A stretch of 10,935 nt of DNA from JBDREA01 sp043820265 (GCA_043820265.1 JBDREA010000105.1:1-10935); one strand, 5' to 3'; counted from the first letter of the stretch, positions 1-8,800 are shown. The notes: generated from the sequence alone by a model not told the origin. A program made the numbers and translations.

Positions 1-120
1 AGTGAAAAAGAAAGCTGTTAAGAAGAAAGCTGTTACTAAAAAGGCAGTGAAGAAAAAAGCAGTGAAAAAGAAAGCTGTTAAGAAGAAAGCTGTTACTAAA
101 AAGGCAGTGAAAAAGAAAGC
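1..120 (+). repeat. Two-copy 60-bp tandem repeat inside the Lys-rich tail
   Basis: Bases 1-60 and 61-120 are the same 60-mer with only two differences, at positions 52 and 55 of the unit. Each copy encodes 20 residues, that is four AVKKK-type pentads. The high identity at DNA level, beyond what the protein pattern requires, points to recent duplication by unequal exchange or slippage. The array may continue to the left of the window. Confidence 0.85.
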
Positions 121-169
121 GACTAAGAAAAAAGCCGTTAAAAAGAAAGCTGCAAAAAAGAAGAGATAG
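2..169 (+). CDS. Lysine-rich basic C-terminal tail (5' partial)
   Basis: Only the last 55 residues of a protein are present, and the reading frame is open from the left edge to a TAG at 167-169. The segment is eleven consecutive five-residue units of the AVKKK type, with variants AVTKK, ATKKK and AAKKK and a terminal Arg. It consists almost entirely of Lys, Ala, Val and Thr. Such tails occur on histone H1-like proteins, some HU-type and ribosomal proteins and other nucleic-acid-binding proteins, where they bind DNA or RNA through charge. The folded domain that would identify this protein lies outside the window, so the protein itself cannot be named. A nucleic-acid-binding role is inference from composition. 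That the segment is coding is supported by the intact frame, synonymous codon variation between units (AAA/AAG, GCT/GCA/GCG/GCC), and the hairpin plus T-rich tract directly after the stop. Confidence 0.8.
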   Translation: MKKKAVKKKAVTKKAVKKKAVKKKAVKKKAVTKKAVKKKATKKKAVKKKAAKKKR

Positions 170-206
170 GAAATTTACTTTCCTATCCTTTTCTTCTTTT
201 TTTCTC
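165..206 (+). terminator. Hairpin plus T-rich tract after the Lys-rich gene
   Basis: GATAGGAAA (165-173) and TTTCCTATC (179-187) form a perfect 9-bp stem with a 5-base loop, overlapping the TAG stop at 167-169. A pyrimidine-rich, T-dominated tract follows (188-206). In archaea the T-rich tract alone can terminate transcription. In bacteria the stem plus tract would be read as an intrinsic terminator, though this stem is AT-rich and weak. The position immediately after a stop codon and before a new promoter supports the call. Confidence 0.6.
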
Positions 207-261
207 TGATTAAAACCTCGTGTTTCTATGTTCGGTTTTCACCGAAACAAACCAAATCTGC

Positions 262-269
262 TTTATATA
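262..269 (+). promoter_or_regulatory. Archaeal-type TATA box of the membrane-HTH gene
   Basis: TTTATATA ends 26 bases before the ATG at 296. An archaeal TATA box normally sits about 26-27 bases upstream of the transcription start, which would place the start only a few bases from the ATG, so the mRNA would be leaderless or nearly so. This fits the lack of any Shine-Dalgarno-like sequence in 280-295. Purine-rich sequence upstream (244-257) could serve as a BRE. A short 6-bp inverted repeat (TTCGGT 231-236, ACCGAA 241-246) lies about 15 bases upstream of the box and might be an operator. Confidence 0.55.
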
Positions 270-295
270 TCTGCCACCAAGAATCTAATTGATCT

Positions 296-1261
296 ATGGA
301 AGAGAAAATCACTTTAGATAGGGAAGCATTCAAGGTTTTGGCGGCAGACACTAGAATAGATATTCTAAAAAGACTTGATGAGCACAAGCTAACCTTATCA
401 GATCTAGCCCAAGCGATGGACATGAGTCCATCAACTATCAAGGAGCATCTCGACAAACTTGTTTCAGCCGATTTGATCTACCAAGAAGACAAGGGGATGA
501 AATGGAAGTACTACAAGCTCACAAAAAAGGGGAAATACATACTAAATCCCGCCGAAGCAAAAATCTGGGTTCTACTTGGCTTAACCATGGTCGCGCTATC
601 GGGGTCGATTATTCGTTTATTCAATAAACTTGGAGAATTTTCCATTTTTCAAATTCCTGTAAAGATCGTGAACCAAAACACTCAATACGCGATGCGAGCG
701 GCTGAAAAGTCAGAAGCTGCCCTGACGACCGGCACGAATTTGCCAACCGTATCTCCATCCCTTGGGGGTGAAGCAGAGATGAAGGCGGTTGAAGTAGCCA
801 CCTCCACGATACAAATGATCGTTGAAAAAACTAAGGAATATACAACAACTACTATCCAGGCAGTCGCTGATATGTTTTATGGTAGTGGGGGGGATAGGCG
901 GGCTTCTGAAGGTGCAGGAGAATTGATAGGTTCAGCAAAAAATCTAGCAATGGATTCTGCAGCTTCTGCAACTGAATCAGTGCACGATGGAATTGTTGAC
1001 GCCGTCTCATCCACAATAACTTCGACAATCCAAGATACTGCCAAGATCGCAAGGGAGGCAGTTGACAAGGATATTGTGTCACAGGTTGTAAGCTCAACTA
1101 TCTCAGCCGCCCAGCCTTTGGTTCAGCGCACGGTGGAAGAGGTCGAGATGGCAACCCACATAGCACCTATTCCTTACCCTGAAATCATCCTGACAGTTGG
1201 TTTAGTTTTGATCGCCGGAGTATGTATCGGATATCTGGTAAGAAAGCGGTATTTCATCTGA
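296..1261 (+). CDS. Membrane-anchored winged-helix transcriptional regulator
   Basis: A protein of 321 residues, probably a one-component regulator that binds DNA while held in the membrane. Residues 8-80 form an ArsR-like winged helix: a first helix containing LAADTRIDILKRL, a helix-turn-helix at about 33-57 with recognition helix SPSTIKEHLDKLVSADL, and a wing ending in the basic strand KWKYYKLTKKGKYIL. A hydrophobic span follows at about 90-107 (IWVLLGLTMVALSGSIIRLF) and a second at about 297-315 (IILTVGLVLIAGVCIGYLV), with the basic tail RKRYFI. Positive charge at both ends predicts an N-in/C-in topology, with residues 110-296 outside. That segment is rich in Ala, Ser, Thr and Val, has several amphipathic helices (about 155-185 and 215-280) and could be a sensor or stalk; I recognise no domain there. 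The ATG at 296 is the first in frame and is well placed behind the TATA box. The target is unknown; itself and the downstream giant-gene array are candidates. Confidence 0.9.
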   Translation: MEEKITLDREAFKVLAADTRIDILKRLDEHKLTLSDLAQAMDMSPSTIKEHLDKLVSADLIYQEDKGMKWKYYKLTKKGKYILNPAEAKIWVLLGLTMVALSGSIIRLFNKLGEFSIFQIPVKIVNQNTQYAMRAAEKSEAALTTGTNLPTVSPSLGGEAEMKAVEVATSTIQMIVEKTKEYTTTTIQAVADMFYGSGGDRRASEGAGELIGSAKNLAMDSAASATESVHDGIVDAVSSTITSTIQDTAKIAREAVDKDIVSQVVSSTISAAQPLVQRTVEEVEMATHIAPIPYPEIILTVGLVLIAGVCIGYLVRKRYFI

Positions 1262-1290
1262 TATTATCCTGAAATTCCTATATTCCGCAC

Positions 1291-1306
1291 TATTCTTCTA
1301 TTTCTC
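1291..1306 (+). terminator. Possible T-rich terminator after the regulator gene
   Basis: A pyrimidine-rich stretch (14 of 16 bases C or T) lies 30 bases after the TGA at 1259-1261. No hairpin precedes it. Archaeal RNA polymerase can stop at such tracts, so it may end the regulator's transcript before the giant-gene promoter. The evidence is composition only. Confidence 0.3.
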
Positions 1307-1375
1307 ACATCTACACACGCATTTTCCCCTATAGCGAAAAACACAAGGTACACACTTTCAGTCTAATGTTTTTCG

Positions 1376-1435
1376 ATATGTTCAGTTGGATATCTTGGCA
1401 ATGAATACTCTAAAAAAATATCCAACTGACCATAT
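1376..1435. repeat. Long imperfect inverted repeat upstream of the giant-gene array
   Basis: The left arm ATATGTTCAGTTGGATAT (1376-1393) is the reverse complement of the right arm ATATCCAACTGACCATAT (1418-1435), with one mismatch (1381 against 1430). The spacer is 24 bases (1394-1417) and very A-rich at its end. The arm centres are 42 bases apart, about four turns of B-DNA, so two dimeric or one tetrameric protein could bind on the same face. The right arm runs into the candidate TATA element at 1431-1440 and ends 38 bases before the ATG of the first giant gene, so bound protein could block TBP/TFB. Alternatives are an RNA hairpin ending read-through from the upstream gene, or a site for a recombinase. 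An operator is my preferred reading. Confidence 0.7.
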
Positions 1436-1440
1436 TTATT
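1411..1440 (+). promoter_or_regulatory. Candidate promoter of the giant-gene array
   Basis: Two AT-rich elements could act as the TATA box for the gene starting at 1474. TAAAAAAATA (1411-1420) would give a leader of about 30 bases. CATATTTATT (1431-1440) would give a leader of about 10 bases that includes AGGA at 1465-1468, five bases before the ATG and the only weak Shine-Dalgarno-like sequence among the genes that begin in the window. Both overlap or touch the right arm of the inverted repeat. The sequence alone does not decide between them. Confidence 0.4.
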
Positions 1441-1473
1441 CCTCTGTTTCCTATAGCTTAGTTTAGGAAAACG

Positions 1474-4400
1474 ATGAATGCTGCCAATAATTCCGGGGGG
1501 ATCTCACGCAGAATAAATGCGTTCCCACTTGCTTCCGCGGAGCAACAGCGGATTGTAGCTCAATTAAGCAAAACAAAACCAATGAAGGGGCTTGATTCTG
1601 AGAGACTTGCTGATAAAATCAACGAGGTTGCACCAATCCTAAATCTGAGCGAAGAACGTTTCATTGAGGCAACGTTCCGAGCCGCGGCTCGTCTTGGAAG
1701 GGCCGAATCCGTCAGAGCCCAAGGTAGCCCCGGAAAAACAACAGAAATTGCCGTTTCAACGCTTGACTGGCTTGTAAGAAATAAGAATTGGGGGACAGAT
1801 TTTTTCCAGCATCAGGCCCCGACGGTCTTAAACCTTATGGCAAATGCCATTGAAGGGGGTCCGGATGACGGGAAAAGAAGCCTGGAAGATATCAAAGCGG
1901 GGATGTCTGGGGAGAAATCAATAACTAGGTTCTTATATAGTTGCAAGGGTTTTTATCCTAGTCTAGAAAAGAAGATTGTTTTGTTATTCGGTGACAAACT
2001 TTCTGATTTTATTCCCAACCAAACCACAGATGATCTGGCCTCTAGGGTCAAAACCATTGGATTGAACTCTATGGCCGTAGATGGAGTTGATGCAGATTAT
2101 AATCCGGGATATATCTCCGAAGCAGTATGTGATACCTTGGGGGAAATCGGATCAAAGGAGGATCGTTTTCTAGTACTCGATAGTCTTCGATTGGCCAGTT
2201 ATTCACTTGACCGAATGAGTGATAATTTGAACATAGTTCGGGCACACAAAACAGATCCAAGGGAGGCGGCTAAACTGGTCCAAGAGAGGGCTTTTTCCAA
2301 TATCATCGATATCGTAGCCGATAACAGGGATGAAATCCTGGCTGAAGGTGATCTTTCCCCCGAAACCTATAAAGCAGTTATGAATGGCGCATATAATCTC
2401 TCAGAAAAGCAAAGGGATAGGCTTCGTTTATTGATTCTTAATTCGGCAATCAGCCTTGATACAGATTCCGGAGCCCGGATGTTGGCCTTTATGTATATGA
2501 CGGCACTTGTGGATCCAAATGACAAAAAAAAGCTTCCGAGGAGGGTTCAAAGAGAATTAGATGCGCTGGCATTGATCAATTCCTCCTTTAATGCTGGTAT
2601 AAAACAAGACTTCCCCTCAAATGAGGTAAGGGTGAAGTACCAGAATACTATCCCAAAAGCTCTTATTGGGGCTGGATCAGAGGATATCTTAAAAATTGCT
2701 GCTCGGTTGCAGACAATAAACGAAGGGTCTTATCCTGAAAGCGAACTTATCCCTCGATTGGGCGTCTCTCTTGATAGCTCGGCGCAAGATGTCCTGACTT
2801 CTTCAACTCGCAGGTTCGCCCATGAGTACCCGGATGTTTTTTGGGGTGGAGGATTCAGAGACATATTCTTTGACAGATACGCTCTCCGAGATGAACCTCC
2901 ATTGGCTCAAAGGTTGGGCGAAACTGACCGAAAAAAGGTTGAGTCGTCTTTAGCTAGGATCAATCCACCTGCTAAGACGAGGGCTGATTATTTGTTTCAT
3001 GTTGGGGAGATGGTTAGGGGTAAAGTTCCAGGGAGAGCGATCAACATACTAGATGACATAACCGATGCTGAAGGACTGATGAAAGCAAACACCGACCTTG
3101 ATAGGATCCGTCTTCTCTCCCATACAATACTGGCATTGGACGATGTCATAAATCCTGCTGAACAAAAGCGTTTAACGACTAGACTCGGGAAGGTGTTTAA
3201 AGCCGAAAAGATAGGTAAAATCCATTCTCAATCGATCGAAAGGATAATAAAGTTAGGTGGGCTTGAGTCTGCGGGAGGGGCCGAAGCCAGAATCATGATA
3301 AAGGACCTTCTCCACATGAGTTTGATATCTATTGATGAAGGGGATCAATCCTATAGGGAGGCAGCAAACTTAGTATTCAACTATGGAGTCGTCAGCTCAA
3401 ATTTTCTAATATTAAAAAAGCAGTTTTTAGATGTTGATCCAGAAAGCCCAGATTTCGCGAGCCATGTCCGCGAATTCCCGGATTATGTGGCTCAATTACT
3501 CGATGCAAACAAGAATGTTCTTGATAACAAAGAGTATACTAGAGTCCAAAGAAGTCTTAAAAGAGAAACTGAGCCAAGAATTTTGTGCCAAAGGCATCTG
3601 ATTTACGCTCAGCAAGCCCAGTCTTCTTTGGAAGACCATTTTGCACCGTTTCTTAATCGGACAGCCCAGCTTGTAGACATTGATGAGGATGCATCACGAG
3701 GTTACTTTAAAACATTCACTCCATCCCTTTTCAGGTTGAACTGGGCGGGAAAGGAGGTCGGCACAAGCAAAGGCCGATTCACCGATCCTGGGATTTCAGA
3801 ACAAATCTATGGATTGGTTTGCGACTGGGCGAAAGACGGGGAAAAGAAAAGACTTCTTGGGGGGCTTTTCGAGGCCTATCAGGATCGTCATCTGATGCCC
3901 CTTCTTGCAAACACGTCGGCTCTTTCTAAGATAGGTGGAAATCCCGTTCTTGCAGATAGACTCAGCGGTCTCAGCCAGAGGCAGAGGATAAAGATGGCAA
4001 GTAGAGTATTCGATGGAGAATCAGTTGATTTAATACTCGATGAACTTGGAAGGGGCGAGGTGATGGCCGAAGATGATCTCTTCACTGAAAAGTTGAAAGT
4101 GAAGTTTCGTAGCATTTTCACAACTAAACCACCTGAGTTGGTTCAGGCTATCCGAAGAGCAGACGGCAGCCTCGATCAAACCGGTCCACGCGTGCTCATG
4201 GATGAGCAATACGTCACAAAAAGATTGGAGACGATTGCATTAAAGGGCTTGGGTCAAGGGTGGAGTGGTGATTTCAAATTAATTGCTTCACTAGTCATGG
4301 ATCAGATTCAACAGCACATACCTGATCCAATGAGCAGGCCCGGAATTGTGAAATCAATACATGATGCTTTGGTCAAAGATGATGAGCCATTACTTGATGT

Positions 4401-5841
4401 ATTAAATGATCTTGCTTCGAAAGAGGGGATCTTTAGGAAATTAGACTCTGGGCGTAGGCCTGCCAGGTCAAGAGCTTCTCTTCTCAATTTGGATGTATCT
4501 TCTGTTGTATTAGCAGAAATCCCTTGGAATACACCCACCAAGGAGACAGAGCGTCAGCTAAGGGAGATTGGTGATGCAATTAGGGTAATTCCTAAAACCG
4601 AAAAAACGCTCCTACCTGCTTTAAAAAATATCTTTTGTATTGTGGGTGGGGGTATGCCTCAGAGATTTAATGCAAATAAACTTATCAGCCATGTAGAAGA
4701 AACACAGGAAATCCCTCATCTACTATGCGTCGATAATATGCGCGAATTTCAAGCTAATGTCCGAAACATCACTAACCAAAGGACAGACAAGGGTCTTGCG
4801 GAAGCTATCCAAAGAACCGCAGGCAACAGAGAAACTGACAGTGGGCTGAGGGGTCTATTCCTCCAGTATGCGTCCAGGGTCAAAATCAAGGGTAGATCAC
4901 CTGTTGAATTACCTGTTTCAGGGCCAATCATCAAGACCCTTTCGGAAGAGATAGCAAAGGCAGATGAATTTGAAGTTCAGATACAAAAAAAAGTTGAAGC
5001 CCGCGATAATCTATGTGTAACTAACCAAGGTAATTGGAATAAAATCATAGATGGAGATCAAGAAATCGTAGATGACATCAAGACTCTTATACCCTCAGAA
5101 AGAGGGGATAAGGATCTGATCGCCGGTCTTAGAGAGTTGCGCAAGAAGATTTCTAGTGCACAAGTTTTTGTTAGCGAAAGAAATGCTGAGGGGCATATGT
5201 TAGAAGAAGTCGAGTTACTCGATCAAGCTGCTAACATTAGAGCGGTCAAGGAAGGCGAAGTAGGCCTTTCGAAAAGAGACAGGTTTCAACAGGATGAGAT
5301 CAGTCAAACCAGAGATAACCTTAAGATGCTCCTTGAGGGAGGGATCTGGGGTATCTCCCGAAACCATATGCCTCGGTTCATCGACCGCATTATTGAGGTT
5401 TCTGAAATCGATCCAGGTTTGGCAGTAAAATACTGGGATACTGCTACTCAAGTGCTTGAAACAGAGCCATTCGACTCATTTGATAATATGCTCATAACTG
5501 ATGAGAAAAACTCCAAGAAAGCCTTTGATGCTGTCACCAAGCTTGCAGCAACTTCACCCGAATTAGCAGAAAACTACCTTACTTCATTGACCCACCTAAT
5601 AGTCAATCCTGATGAGAAAGAGATCAAAAGACTCTCAGATGATCATCTATTCGATCCCGCCTTCACTGATGCGTGTGTGAAGTTGTGGGTTCAGGATCCA
5701 GGTGCTATGGCGGCATTCACAAGCCTTTTCGCTAAACCGTCTTATCAATCAAATCTACTCAAAGCTTTTGGGGAATTCGTCACGAACCCCAAGATCCTAC
5801 ACGATTTAGCCGGGATTGAGGGAAATCCCAGTGCAAGCTAA
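1474..5841 (+). CDS. Giant helical protein A, unrecognised family, first of a paralogous array
   Basis: A protein of 1455 residues (about 160 kDa) that I cannot assign to a known family. No signal peptide or membrane span is visible, so it is probably cytoplasmic. It appears almost wholly helical, with charged and amphipathic segments spaced like an alpha-solenoid or scaffold protein, though no clean HEAT, TPR or ankyrin periodicity is evident. I see no Walker A, protease, nuclease or metal-binding motif. It is a full-length paralogue of the next gene: a YPDVFW block at 452-457 matches HPDKFW at 453-458 there; GEM at 511-513 matches 514-516; the core at 730-859 contains YQDRHLMPLL, GLSQRQRIK and LILDEL; GWSG at 929-932 matches GWNG; and the C-terminal 1302-1455 aligns with 1477-1652. 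The ATG at 1474 is preceded by AGGA at 1465-1468. The first residues are Gly/Ser/Asn-rich and probably flexible. It is likely co-transcribed with the following genes. Confidence 0.93.
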   Translation: MNAANNSGGISRRINAFPLASAEQQRIVAQLSKTKPMKGLDSERLADKINEVAPILNLSEERFIEATFRAAARLGRAESVRAQGSPGKTTEIAVSTLDWLVRNKNWGTDFFQHQAPTVLNLMANAIEGGPDDGKRSLEDIKAGMSGEKSITRFLYSCKGFYPSLEKKIVLLFGDKLSDFIPNQTTDDLASRVKTIGLNSMAVDGVDADYNPGYISEAVCDTLGEIGSKEDRFLVLDSLRLASYSLDRMSDNLNIVRAHKTDPREAAKLVQERAFSNIIDIVADNRDEILAEGDLSPETYKAVMNGAYNLSEKQRDRLRLLILNSAISLDTDSGARMLAFMYMTALVDPNDKKKLPRRVQRELDALALINSSFNAGIKQDFPSNEVRVKYQNTIPKALIGAGSEDILKIAARLQTINEGSYPESELIPRLGVSLDSSAQDVLTSSTRRFAHEYPDVFWGGGFRDIFFDRYALRDEPPLAQRLGETDRKKVESSLARINPPAKTRADYLFHVGEMVRGKVPGRAINILDDITDAEGLMKANTDLDRIRLLSHTILALDDVINPAEQKRLTTRLGKVFKAEKIGKIHSQSIERIIKLGGLESAGGAEARIMIKDLLHMSLISIDEGDQSYREAANLVFNYGVVSSNFLILKKQFLDVDPESPDFASHVREFPDYVAQLLDANKNVLDNKEYTRVQRSLKRETEPRILCQRHLIYAQQAQSSLEDHFAPFLNRTAQLVDIDEDASRGYFKTFTPSLFRLNWAGKEVGTSKGRFTDPGISEQIYGLVCDWAKDGEKKRLLGGLFEAYQDRHLMPLLANTSALSKIGGNPVLADRLSGLSQRQRIKMASRVFDGESVDLILDELGRGEVMAEDDLFTEKLKVKFRSIFTTKPPELVQAIRRADGSLDQTGPRVLMDEQYVTKRLETIALKGLGQGWSGDFKLIASLVMDQIQQHIPDPMSRPGIVKSIHDALVKDDEPLLDVLNDLASKEGIFRKLDSGRRPARSRASLLNLDVSSVVLAEIPWNTPTKETERQLREIGDAIRVIPKTEKTLLPALKNIFCIVGGGMPQRFNANKLISHVEETQEIPHLLCVDNMREFQANVRNITNQRTDKGLAEAIQRTAGNRETDSGLRGLFLQYASRVKIKGRSPVELPVSGPIIKTLSEEIAKADEFEVQIQKKVEARDNLCVTNQGNWNKIIDGDQEIVDDIKTLIPSERGDKDLIAGLRELRKKISSAQVFVSERNAEGHMLEEVELLDQAANIRAVKEGEVGLSKRDRFQQDEISQTRDNLKMLLEGGIWGISRNHMPRFIDRIIEVSEIDPGLAVKYWDTATQVLETEPFDSFDNMLITDEKNSKKAFDAVTKLAATSPELAENYLTSLTHLIVNPDEKEIKRLSDDHLFDPAFTDACVKLWVQDPGAMAAFTSLFAKPSYQSNLLKAFGEFVTNPKILHDLAGIEGNPSAS

Positions 5842-5847
5842 AAAAAT

Positions 5848-8800
5848 ATGGCTTCATATAAACCACCTGGAAAGGGACCAAGTAAGGGGGATATTGTTGG
5901 GGGGAGAGTAGACGCGGAACCAAGCACTTCTGTTCCTAGAGTCAAAGAATTAGGCCAACCGTTCGCAATCGATATTGGACGAATAAGAGCCTCAGTAAAA
6001 GATAGAAGTAGAGTTCTTAGACTCGACGAAACTTTGCAACAGAAAACATTCGAAGCACTTGTGGCTTTAGGAACTGAGTCAGCTCTCAAAACCGAAATTA
6101 ATTCTAATCCAACAAAAGACGCTCTTTCAGCGTTTCAATGTGTCTCAAACATTATGGAGAGGCACCAAAAAAAACACCCATCATATCCCCACCTTACTTT
6201 GATGTTGATCAACAATATGCGGAGGGCTTTAGAAAACGGAAGAAAATTACCCTTTCTAATCGAGGACATGGGAAGTAAAGGAGATGCCACAGAGGCAGCG
6301 CTCAATGTACCGGGGCCCTTCACAGACATAAAGGCTAGACTACGTCAGTTGTTTCCTGAAACTGAAAAACATGATCCGGAAAAGTTCAGAGAATTAGTCA
6401 AACAATTCAAAGAAACATCTGGGAATATTGTCTCAACAAATCCTGCAAAATGGGATTACTCTGCTGGAGCAGCATTTCAAAAGCTTTTTCCATTGATTGG
6501 GAAAGTCAAATCTGAAGAGGGTAGAATAGAGGTTGTTAGACATGTCAGGTTAGGATTAAAAGCAGGATTAGAAACTGAAGATCTCTTTAAAATAGTCGAA
6601 GATTCACTTGACCAACCTGAGCGAACAGTCGCAGAGATCGAAGGACAAGTATTTGACAGTGTAATCGATGCGACACAAGCTAAACGCAAGATTAACCTGG
6701 GTGAAAATGATTTTCCTGAGGGGGTTTACTCAGCCCTAAAGAAATTATCTCACAATCTCCATCCAGCTCAAAAAGAATCTTATAAGCGGAAAATGGAGAA
6801 ATTATTTGTCTATGGAGCAGACAAAGTTGGCCGAATGGAGGCTCTAATTTACCTTGCAACCATTGTAAGCTCAGAAAGGAAAGGTTTGCCTTTAAGTGTA
6901 ATAAATGATTTATCTGACCTTAAAGTTATTGGGAAGGCGATTACTATACTTCATGAGCATGATTCAAAAACTCTTGTTCCAGGAAATAAAGAATTAACTT
7001 CATCTGAAATTGGAGTACGAGAAGATATCCCAAAAATTATCTCGCACAGCGATGTTTACCAATTGAGGCGGACTGCTGGTCGAATTCGATCAGTGGAATC
7101 CTGTGAATTCTCACCCTACAATACTGCAGTGAAATTCTTCAGCGTATTCCAGGGGGAAGGTAGAAGATTAAGGGAAATCCAAGAAAGAATGTTTATAAGG
7201 GATCACCCGGACAAATTCTGGCATGGCGTTGATAAAGAAACAGATGTATTTCCAAAGGACTATGTTACCCCAGAACTTGGATTGAAAAATAGGCTTCAAA
7301 AAGCAGATTTTGCTATTGGTCCAACAAAGGCAGATCTTCGAGATGAAGTTCTAGAAAACTTGTTGTCTTTGGGGATACCCGTGATAGGTGAGATGAAAAG
7401 CGGAATACCTATGAGAGGAGGTGATGATTGGAGTTGGACGTTAAAAACTGATAGGCAGACTACAATCATAAAATACGTAAAAGCTAAAAAAGAACTTCGA
7501 ATTGCTCAACAAACGGGGGGTTATGATCTAGAAAATAGAATTGTCAATGTGGTAGAGGACCTTGGGGGCGGAAAGGTCAGATGTGTAAAAGATAACGCTT
7601 TCCGTGTAGATCAACTTAAAAAAGGTTTGGATAGCGATTTGGAAGTCAGATTACTGCATTCAATTTCTGAAGTTGCAGGTCATGGGGGGGAAGATACGGA
7701 AATTGCGAACCTTGAAGCAGCTAAAGCTCAAGGTGAACTCGAAGTAGTTTTGAAGGGATCAGAAGATGCTTCAATTGTACTTAATATGATAGATGAACTG
7801 ACAGATATCTCTTTAGGCAGTCAGCTCGAACAGCATACTCGAATGAGAAATAATCTGTTGGTAGCAGCGGAAAGACAACCTCTAGATCCCAGCCTCTTCG
7901 GTCAGATAAGAGAAATTCTTAGACTAGGATTATCCGCAGACTATGAGGGAAGAATGGTCGGTCAAAACCTTCTTGTTTCACAGCTAGGAGTGGTTTCAGC
8001 TAGTCTACCTGAAAATCGAGACACTAGCATGGGTCAACAAAGGGATTCTATTGTTGATTCAAATAAGGTTTTGTGTTTGGCAAGCGAATCTATAGTTGAT
8101 TTTCTAGACTTAAGGAAAAAATTCAATAACATAGATCCTTCAAGACCAGATTTTGAGGAAGAATTTCTCTCTTTTGGAAGATTTGTTAGAACACAAGCAA
8201 CTGCGATTCAAAAAAGACTATCTACTCCGCTGATAACCGAAGATATGGGCGATCCTAGCAAAATCCAATCTGCGGTAGATGAAAAAGAACATATGGCTGC
8301 TATCTCCGGCTCTCATGTACATATTGCCCGACTTTTTCTTGAAAACATCGAGTCCACAATTATCCCTTTCCTGATAAAAACAACAGAGCTAATGGGAGTT
8401 AATCCCGGGGCTTCTAAAGACTTCGTTCGAGTATTCAGACCCTCCCCGGATTTATTGGATAGGCATGGGGAAAACGTAGGTCAAAAGGGAAGGCTTCTGC
8501 CCAACAATCTCTGGGAGAGGATTTATCCACTCGTCCGAAGGCTAGCCGAAAAACCGGAGATAGATGCTTCGGGCGGCAACCGATTAACCCACTTGTTTAA
8601 GGTTTATGGTTCGCGACACCTTGGCCCCCTTCTTTCGGGTCAAAGCGAAATCGCTCGGTTAAGTGAGAATCCAACATTAATCGACAAGTTGGCTGGTTTA
8701 AGCCAAGAGCAGAGGATAAAAGTTGTTTCTCGAGCGCAAGACGGAGTCGAGGTTGGATCAATTCTTGATGAGTTGGATGGGATCAAGACTACTACACAAC

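Noticed and set aside
1..120. Repeats at the left edge as a possible CRISPR array
   Set aside because: The units are directly tandem with no unique spacers and are fully translated as lysine-rich pentads ending at a proper stop codon.
852..1097. Minus-strand open frame of 81 codons opposite the regulator gene
   Set aside because: It lies entirely opposite a well-supported gene, has a low-complexity composition mirroring the Ala/Ser/Thr-rich coding strand, and has no promoter or start signal.
1328..1457. Direct repeat CCTATAGC at 1328-1335 and 1450-1457 flanking the inverted repeat
   Set aside because: Eight bases is short enough to recur by chance in an AT-rich gap, and there is no coding or terminal-repeat evidence for an inserted element between the copies.
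3888..4541. Minus-strand open frames of 77 codons inside the first giant gene
   Set aside because: They are opposite regions where the two giant proteins are conserved, which explains the sequence constraint. Their products show no domain-like features.
5866..5889. Gly/Lys-rich GKGPSKGD near the start of the second giant protein, as a possible P-loop
   Set aside because: It does not fit GxxxxGK[ST], has no preceding strand or following helix, has no Walker B partner, and is absent from the paralogue. It is more likely a disordered basic N-terminus.
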